48,870 bases of DNA from Massilia eburnea (GTDB taxonomy: Bacteria; Pseudomonadota; Gammaproteobacteria; Burkholderiales; Burkholderiaceae_D). The stretch is from NCBI RefSeq assembly GCF_009720745.1, contig NZ_WNKX01000032.1, positions 1 to 48,870 of the forward strand. The letters are read 5' to 3'. Of the stretch, positions 43,601 to 48,870 are shown one piece after another. Position 1 is the stretch's first letter, and the number at the start of each line of letters is the position of its first letter. Position numbers and translations under genes: made by a program. The notes below the pieces were generated by a model, which did no database searches, was not told the DNA's origin, and worked only from the letters and a program-made list of their open reading frames with translations.

Positions 43601-44463
43601 GCGAAGTACCCGTCAACACGATTGAAGACGAAACCCTGCTTGGCTTGCTGGCCCTGCGCGAAATCGCCATGGCCGTAGTCACGGTCGACGAAAAGCGCAG
43701 CGCCATCGCCGCCACCCGCAGCCTGCGTACCGCCGCCCTGTCCAGCGGCACGGTGATGTTCACCACCATCGCGGCGGCGGAAGCGGCGGCCGAAGCCCGC
43801 AAGCACTCCGGTTGCACGGCTGTGCGCTCGCTGCAGGAGCTGCATGCGCTGGCCGACAGCGAGCAGCGCCGGGCCCCTCCGCCGGCGCCTCGGCCCGTGC
43901 CGGGGGCGGTCGACCTCGCCGCGGCCGAGTGGAAAATGCCGGAGCGCCGCAGGGATGCGCGCCAGCGCGCCGTCGGCGTGGAGCCGCTCAAGGTCTTCAT
44001 CCGCCAGCCCTTCACCGAATCGGACGAGCGCGAACAGCGCATGATCGGCGACATCATGCAGATGATCGACAGTGCCAATGGCCTGCCGCACGTCTTTGAT
44101 TACCTGACCGGGTTGCAGGCGGAGAGCGCGGAAACCTTCCGTGCCTCCTTTGAACGCAGCCAGGGCTTGCCGTTCACACCGCAGAATTTCCGCCGCCATC
44201 GCCTTGCATTGCTGGACCAGGCCGACGTCATGGTCAACATTCGTGTCGGAATGAGTGAAAGCAGTGCATTTGAGTTGAGCTATCACATATTCAAAGGCCG
44301 CCGAACGCCTATCCTGTTCCTGGTATGGAAGGGCGCGCCGATCAAGACAACGCTGCTGCGTGAACTGGAAGACCTGGTCGACATTACCTATATCGAGTTC
44401 GACGAAGTATCAGAGTTGCGGGGCCGGTTGCATCAGTTTTTCAAATCGTTGGTAAAGGAGTAA
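40645..44463 (+). CDS. carB: Carbamoyl-phosphate synthase large subunit with divergent allosteric domain and extra C-terminal deoxyribosyltransferase-like domain
   Basis: The product has 1272 residues; standard CarB has about 1075. Residues 1-935 hold the two ATP-grasp halves with normal motifs ([67 protein letters not shown]), so catalysis should be intact. The MGS-like allosteric region (about 945-1078) is divergent: the usual ATRGT motif reads ASEVT, the NKVxEGRPHIVD loop is missing, and INT reads VVT. A Pro/Arg-rich linker (about 1078-1110) follows. The tail (about 1113-1272) opens [14 protein letters not shown] and contains [20 protein letters not shown] then [17 protein letters not shown]. 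This resembles the nucleoside 2-deoxyribosyltransferase/DRHyd fold with its conserved Glu. No frameshift separates the parts. Confidence 0.92.
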   Translation: [1272 protein letters not shown]

Positions 44464-44466
44464 GCG

Positions 44467-46203
44467 ATGTTCAATAATTTTAAGATCAAAACCCTCTTGG
44501 TGGGCGTGCTAGGCCTGCTGATTGGCTTGCTGGCGATCATTGGCGGCCTGGGAATCCTGAGCGCTGAACGTTCGGTCGGGCTGGTCAAAGACGTTACCGT
44601 CGCCAACCAGAAGAATATCGCGGAGCGCAACGCTATCCGTCTCGACATGGAAACCGGCCGCAGCCAGATCCTGCAGGCCTTGCAGCACAATCCCGAACTG
44701 GCCTGGAGCAAGCTGCATGACCACCCCCTGACCAATCACTTCAATATCGTCGACGACGTGACGGCGCGCGTGACCAAGCATTGGGAAGACTACCTGGCCA
44801 GCATCAAGTCGCCCGAGGAGCGCAAGCTGGCGGAGGAATGGTTCGCCAAGAGCGACGGGCTGGGCGTCGCGCATGTGCGCGCCGCCACCGCAGCCGTCAA
44901 GGAAAACCGCTGGGACGACGCCGAGACCGTTCTGATCAAGAAGGTCAACCCGTCCTACCGCGTGGGCGACGTCGCGCTCAAAGCGCTGGCTGACTACAGC
45001 GACAAGCGTATCCAGGATGATGCGGCCGCGGTCGCGTCGAGCCTGAGCCGCAACACCACCACCGTCACCGTTGTCCTGCTGGCCGGCCTTGCGCTGAGCG
45101 TGTTCGCCGGCCTGCTGCTGATGAAGGCCATTTCGGAACCTCTGGCCGAAGCGATGGCCGTCGCCCACCGCGTAGCCGATGGCGACCTGAAAGGCCAGGC
45201 CAGCGCGCACTCGGCCAATGAATTCGGCGAACTGCTGCGTGCCTTGGACAAGATGCGCGACAACCTGGCCGCCATCGTCGCCGAAGTGCGCAGCGGCAGC
45301 GATACCATCTCCAGCGCTTCCGGCCAGATCGCGGCCGGCAATATGGACCTGTCGCAGCGCACCGGCGAGCAGGCCGCTTCGCTCGAAGAGACTGCGTCGT
45401 CGATGGAAGAGCTTACCAGCACAGTGCGCCAGAACGCGGACAATGCGCGCCAGGCCAACCAGCTGGCCGTGTCGGCATCGAATGTGGCGACCAAGGGCGG
45501 CGAGGTGGTCGAACAGGTGGTGGAAACCATGGGCTCGATCAACGAATCGTCCAACAAGATCGTGGACATCATCGCCGTCATCGACGGCATCGCGTTCCAG
45601 ACCAATATCCTGGCGCTGAACGCGGCGGTGGAAGCGGCACGCGCCGGCGAGCAAGGGCGCGGTTTCGCGGTGGTGGCCAGCGAGGTGCGCAACCTGGCGC
45701 AGCGCTCGGCCGCCGCCGCCAAGGAAATCAAGCAGCTGATCGACGATTCGGTCGGCAAGGTGGAAAGCGGCGCCAAGCTGGTAAACCAGGCTGGCGCCAC
45801 GATGAAGGACATCGTGACGAGCATTCAGCGCGTGACCGATATCATGGGCGAAATCACCAGCGCCACCCAGGAGCAGACTGCCGGTCTTGAACAAATCCAC
45901 CACGCCATTACGGAGATGGATACAATCACCCAGCAGAACGTGGCATTGGTCGAGGAAGCGGCGGCCGCATCGGGCGCCTTGCAGGACCAGGCAAGCAGCC
46001 TGTCGCGCGTCGTCAGCGTGTTCCAGATCGATAGCCAGGGCCGCACCGCGTCGGCCGCCGTGCAAGCCCGCGCCGTGATCCAGGCCGTGCGCAGCAAACC
46101 CGCCGTTCCGGCCAGGGTGGCCAAGCCGGCACTGCGCGAACCGAAAGCTCCCGCTGCGCGCAAGGTAGCCAACAGCCAGGTGGGGGATTGGGAAGAATTT
46201 TGA
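44467..46203 (+). CDS. Methyl-accepting chemotaxis protein with CheR/CheB tether
   Basis: The 578-residue receptor has TM1 (about 10-31), a periplasmic four-helix-bundle sensor (about 32-190), TM2 (TVTVVLLAGLALSVFAGLLLM), a HAMP domain and the long cytoplasmic coiled coil. The highly conserved hairpin tip includes LALNAAVEAARAGEQGRGFA and VVASEVRNLAQRSAAAAKEI. Methylation-helix repeats (QRTGEQAASLEETASSMEEL) flank it. The last residues, VGDWEEF, match the pentapeptide tether (NWETF-like) that recruits CheR and CheB. AAGGAG precedes the start, only 3 bases after the carB stop, so it is likely co-transcribed with carAB, an unusual pairing. The ligand is unknown. Confidence 0.93.
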   Translation: MFNNFKIKTLLVGVLGLLIGLLAIIGGLGILSAERSVGLVKDVTVANQKNIAERNAIRLDMETGRSQILQALQHNPELAWSKLHDHPLTNHFNIVDDVTARVTKHWEDYLASIKSPEERKLAEEWFAKSDGLGVAHVRAATAAVKENRWDDAETVLIKKVNPSYRVGDVALKALADYSDKRIQDDAAAVASSLSRNTTTVTVVLLAGLALSVFAGLLLMKAISEPLAEAMAVAHRVADGDLKGQASAHSANEFGELLRALDKMRDNLAAIVAEVRSGSDTISSASGQIAAGNMDLSQRTGEQAASLEETASSMEELTSTVRQNADNARQANQLAVSASNVATKGGEVVEQVVETMGSINESSNKIVDIIAVIDGIAFQTNILALNAAVEAARAGEQGRGFAVVASEVRNLAQRSAAAAKEIKQLIDDSVGKVESGAKLVNQAGATMKDIVTSIQRVTDIMGEITSATQEQTAGLEQIHHAITEMDTITQQNVALVEEAAAASGALQDQASSLSRVVSVFQIDSQGRTASAAVQARAVIQAVRSKPAVPARVAKPALREPKAPAARKVANSQVGDWEEF

Positions 46204-46217
46204 TTTGAGGAGTGCGA

Positions 46218-47744
46218 TTGGACCACAAAGATTTTGAACACCTGGTACGCCGCCTGGAGCTGGATTCGCATGCCAGCCCGGCTGCGTTCCGCCGCAAGGT
46301 CATTGCGATCAGCCTGTCGGCCTATCTTGTCTTGTTTGGCGCGCTGGGCGGCCTGGTCGCATCCTTCGTTTTGCTCATGCAGTGGGCTCTTGCATCGCAC
46401 CGCGCCTTCGTCACCGTCAAAATCGGGCTGTTCGGACTCTTCCTCCTGCCGCTGATCTTCGTTGTTCTGCGCGTGATGTTCATGCGCCTTGACCGCCCGA
46501 CCGGGCGTGCGCTGGCGCGGGAAGAGGCGCCCAAACTGTTCGATATCCTCGATAAACTGCACGCCAAATTGAAGGGGCCGCGCATTCATCATGTCCTGGT
46601 GACCGATGAATACAACGCCGCCATCTGCCAGCACGCCCGCTTCGGCATCTTCGGCGGCTATCGCAATTACCTCATGGTTGGCTTGCCCTACCTGCTCGGC
46701 GCCACTTCAAAGGAAATGCTTGGCACGCTGGCCCATGAATACGGCCATTTGTGCGGCAACCACGGCAAGCTGGCGACTTCGGTCTACCGCCAGCGCCGTT
46801 TGTTCGTCGAGATGTACCAGCATGTTGAGGAGAGCGCGGAAGACAATGTACTGAGCCGCGTGATGGCGGGCGCGCTGGGAAAATTCTTCCCTTATTACAG
46901 CGCCTACACCTTCGTTCTGGCGCGCCAGCAGGAGTATGAAGCCGATGCGATGGCGGTCGAAATGGCGGGACGGACTGCGCGTGCGAATGGACTGGTGCGG
47001 GTCCACTTGCTCGGTCCCTGGGTCTACCGTTCCTTCTGGCCCAAGATGTATGAAAATGCGGATCGCGCGGAACGTCCGCCATTCATGCCGTACGCCTCGA
47101 TGCGCATGGCGTTCCGGGCGAACTATGATGATTGGGCCAACAAGGCGGCGCTGGATGCCGCGTGGGCCGTGCGCTCGGACGTGGACGACACGCATCCCTG
47201 CCTGCGTGAACGCCTCGACGCGATAGGGCTCGCGCCGTCCTTGCCTGAAGTGGTTGACCTGTGCTCCGCCGATGTGATGCTGGCTTCCGGAGTCGGCAAA
47301 CAGTTGGAGGCGGAATTCGACAAGCAGTGGTGGGAGGCCAATGCGCGCGGCTGGCGTGAGCGGTATCGCCATGTCACCACCTCGCATGCGCGCATAGGCG
47401 CGCTGGCCGGGCAGCCGCTTGCCAAGCTCACGGTGGCCGACATGCAGGAACTGGCCTCGCTGCAGCTGGAATTCGGGACGCCTGATGCCGCCAAGCCGGT
47501 GCTGCAGGCCTTGTTGAAGCGTCCGGGCGGCCCGTTCCCGAAAGCGTCCTTGCTGTACGGGCGCGTGTTGCTGGCAGAAGGCAACCGCCAGGGCGTCGAC
47601 CATCTGCGCGAGGCGGCGCTGAATGATCCGCGCCTGTTGAACGAAGCTGCACAGCGCGGCTACCACTACCTGCTGGAGAAGGAAGGGGAAGACTCCGCCA
47701 ACCTGTGGTGGAGCAGTGTCGTCCCCGAAGAGGAAACGGCTTAA
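46218..47744 (+). CDS. M48-family membrane metallopeptidase
   Basis: The 508-residue protein has two N-terminal TM segments (about residues 30-55 and 65-90), then an HtpX/M48 zinc-peptidase domain with TLAHEYGHLCGNHG (HExxH, about residue 175) and the third ligand in RQQEYEADAMAVEMAG. A C-terminal helical TPR-like region follows (LASLQLEFGTPDAAKPVLQAL, ASLLYGRVLLAEGNRQGVDH). GAGGAG at 46207-46212 is correctly spaced for TTG 46218 rather than the GTG at 46212 that overlaps it. It follows the receptor by 14 bases and overlaps the end of thyA by 4 bases (convergent). Envelope protein quality control is a plausible but unproven role. Confidence 0.87.
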   Translation: MDHKDFEHLVRRLELDSHASPAAFRRKVIAISLSAYLVLFGALGGLVASFVLLMQWALASHRAFVTVKIGLFGLFLLPLIFVVLRVMFMRLDRPTGRALAREEAPKLFDILDKLHAKLKGPRIHHVLVTDEYNAAICQHARFGIFGGYRNYLMVGLPYLLGATSKEMLGTLAHEYGHLCGNHGKLATSVYRQRRLFVEMYQHVEESAEDNVLSRVMAGALGKFFPYYSAYTFVLARQQEYEADAMAVEMAGRTARANGLVRVHLLGPWVYRSFWPKMYENADRAERPPFMPYASMRMAFRANYDDWANKAALDAAWAVRSDVDDTHPCLRERLDAIGLAPSLPEVVDLCSADVMLASGVGKQLEAEFDKQWWEANARGWRERYRHVTTSHARIGALAGQPLAKLTVADMQELASLQLEFGTPDAAKPVLQALLKRPGGPFPKASLLYGRVLLAEGNRQGVDHLREAALNDPRLLNEAAQRGYHYLLEKEGEDSANLWWSSVVPEEETA

Positions 47745-48712
47745 ACGGCCATCGGCGCTGTCAGCGGCGCGTGGTGCTGGTAGCCTGCCAGCGTGAAGTC
47801 GGAAGGCTCGATCTTCTCCAGCCACTCCGGTTCATACTTGCCGGTTTCGGCGAACGATGGCACGCGGCTGTTGATGATCAGCTGCGGCAGCGGCAGCGGT
47901 TCGCGCTTCAACTGTTCCTGCACCATTTCCATGTGATTCTCATAGATGTGCGCATCGCCTATGAAGTAGCTGAACCAGCGCGGCTTGTAGCCGGTCAGGC
48001 GCGCCACCAGGTGCAGCAGGGCCGCGCCTTCAGCGATATTGAACGGGGTGCCAAGACCGATATCGTTGCTGCGTACGTAGAGGCAGAGCGATATTTCGCG
48101 CGTGGTGGCGTTCGGGATGAACTGGTACAGCAGGTGGCATGCCGGCAGGGCCACCTGGTCCAGTACCGCAGGATTCCAGCCGTGGAACAGGATGCGGCGG
48201 CTCGATGGATTGTTGACGATGGTGTCCAGGCATTCGCGCAGCTGGTCGATGGCCTTGTACATCAACACCTTCTGCACGCCGTCTTCGACAAGCGGGGCCA
48301 CCTGGCGGAAGCCATTGCGTTCCGCGTCCGCAATTTGCGCGGCGGCCGCGGCTTCGAGCACTTTGTAGCCTGGCCACTGGCGCCACTGCACGCCGTAGAC
48401 CGGGCCCAGGTCGTCGGTCCCGGTGCGGTGCGGATTGGCCAGCCATTGCTGGTTTTCGTTGGCATTCTGGTCCCACACTTTGCAGCCCAGGGCGCGGAAA
48501 TCGGCGGCGCTGCGAGAAGCGCGCAGGAAGGCGCACAGTTCCCCCACCACCGATTTGAAGGCCAGCTTCTTGGTGGTCACGGCGGGGAAACCGTCGTTCA
48601 TGTCGAAGCGCATCATGGCGCCAGGCACGCTCAGGGTGCGGATGCCGGTACGGTTGTCCTGCCAGCTGCCTTGTTCCAGCACGGTGCTGATCAAATCCTT
48701 GTACTGCTTCAT
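47741..48712 (-). CDS. thyA: Thymidylate synthase
   Basis: The 323-residue enzyme converts dUMP to dTMP with methylene-tetrahydrofolate. Signature regions are RTGIRTLSVPGAMMRFDM, LGPVYGVQWRQWPG, the catalytic Cys in VALPACHLLYQFIPN, LYVRSNDIGLGTPFNIA (dUMP-binding) and the FIGDAHIYENHMEMV stretch. It is longer than E. coli ThyA (264) because of an insert around residues 115-160 (VLEAAAAAQIADAERNGFRQ), as in the longer ThyA class of several bacteria. The start follows GGAG. An upstream gene ends 12 bases before it. Together with dcd and folA it completes the dTMP route in this window. Confidence 0.96.
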   Translation of the reverse strand: MKQYKDLISTVLEQGSWQDNRTGIRTLSVPGAMMRFDMNDGFPAVTTKKLAFKSVVGELCAFLRASRSAADFRALGCKVWDQNANENQQWLANPHRTGTDDLGPVYGVQWRQWPGYKVLEAAAAAQIADAERNGFRQVAPLVEDGVQKVLMYKAIDQLRECLDTIVNNPSSRRILFHGWNPAVLDQVALPACHLLYQFIPNATTREISLCLYVRSNDIGLGTPFNIAEGAALLHLVARLTGYKPRWFSYFIGDAHIYENHMEMVQEQLKREPLPLPQLIINSRVPSFAETGKYEPEWLEKIEPSDFTLAGYQHHAPLTAPMAV

Positions 48713-48724
48713 GCGTTTCTCCGT

Positions 48725-48870
48725 TTATCGTTTGTTGCCACGGCCGCCGGCCTTGGCGGCAGCTGCGCGGCCTGCCGCGCGAGCCGATGATTTTGCGCCG
48801 CGCGTTGCAGTGACGACGACCTTGCCGCCGCCTGCACCCGCGCCCGGGCCACTGCGGCCGCCGCCCGTGG
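48725..48870 (-). CDS. C-terminal end of a basic Ala/Gly/Lys/Arg-rich protein (partial)
   Basis: From the window edge to TAA at 48727-48725 the minus-strand frame reads a low-complexity tail. A Gly-rich part is followed by KVVVTATRG and then alternating Ala with Arg/Lys (SSARAAGRAAAAKAGGRGNK). Such tails occur in histone-like DNA-binding proteins (AlgP/H1-like) and as nucleic-acid-binding extensions of other proteins. The body of the gene is outside the window, so the family cannot be named. The 12-base spacing to thyA suggests an operon. Confidence 0.55.
   Translation of the reverse strand, partial: TGGGRSGPGAGAGGGKVVVTATRGAKSSARAAGRAAAAKAGGRGNKR

Noticed and set aside
40489..44286. 1265-codon open frame antisense to carB
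   Set aside because: High GC at third positions of carB leaves the opposite strand open. The translation is Gly/His/Arg/Gln-rich with no domain, and carB itself is strongly conserved.

Overview
The window reads as chromosomal DNA of a GC-rich betaproteobacterium, most likely Oxalobacteraceae (Massilia, Duganella or Janthinobacterium-like). The grounds are the dense GC-rich coding, the rpfE-recJ-prfB-lysS and lolCED-tatD-comEC neighbourhoods, a PEP-CTERM protein, microcystin-dependent tail-collar proteins, a DUF4337 gene, and short dispersed GGTGTCTGACCC-type and GGGGTACGTCCCC-type inverted repeats between genes. No rRNA, tRNA, CRISPR array or intact prophage was seen. The genus is an inference.

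Layout. 0-0.14 kb: 3' end of an IS110-family transposase. 0.15-3.8 kb: a POT peptide transporter divergent from the nucleosidase ppnN, then a coiled-coil membrane protein. 3.8-7.2 kb: the operon prfB (with its programmed +1 frameshift), a HAD phosphatase and lysS, closed by a long inverted repeat. 7.2-16.9 kb: an accessory stretch between prfB and recJ. It holds a DUF6916-like secreted protein, a GNAT acetyltransferase, three tandem tail-collar proteins, a PEP-CTERM protein, a lipoprotein CpdB-type phosphoesterase, DUF2288, a RES/Xre toxin-antitoxin pair, an orphan and unusually short tssF-tssG pair, and an NTF2-like secreted protein. 16.9-26.1 kb: recJ and the rpfE-type gene, divergent from lolC-lolE-lolD-tatD-comEC. 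26.1-29.4 kb: pqqABCDE behind a near-perfect sigma-54 promoter. 29.5-31.0 kb: an alpha/beta hydrolase and dcd. 31.0-34.3 kb: a Cpx-like kinase and regulator divergent from a CpxP/Spy-like protein, with two CpxR boxes between them. 34.3-35.2 kb: a Tat-lipoprotein intradiol-dioxygenase homologue. 35.2-35.8 kb: a 0.6-kb stretch with a broken small secreted-protein gene and a strong terminator. 35.8-39.3 kb: an Orn/Lys/Arg decarboxylase, DUF4337 and folA. 39.4-47.7 kb: carA, an abnormal carB, a chemotaxis receptor and an M48 peptidase. 47.7-48.9 kb: thyA and the 3' end of a basic-tailed gene.

The most unusual object is carB. It encodes 1272 residues instead of about 1075. Both ATP-grasp halves look intact. 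The C-terminal allosteric (MGS-like) domain has lost most of its nucleotide-binding signatures, and a further domain of about 160 residues, resembling nucleoside 2-deoxyribosyltransferases, follows a proline/arginine-rich linker. The carA-carB-MCP-peptidase block sits on the opposite strand between thyA and folA, genes that are often neighbours. This suggests a second, specialised carbamoyl-phosphate synthase inserted there. Other points of interest are the sigma-54 control of pqq, the orphan TssFG pair, the tail-collar/GNAT/DUF6916 cluster, and the Cpx-like module whose kinase and CpxP-like partner both carry Pro/Gly-rich periplasmic segments.
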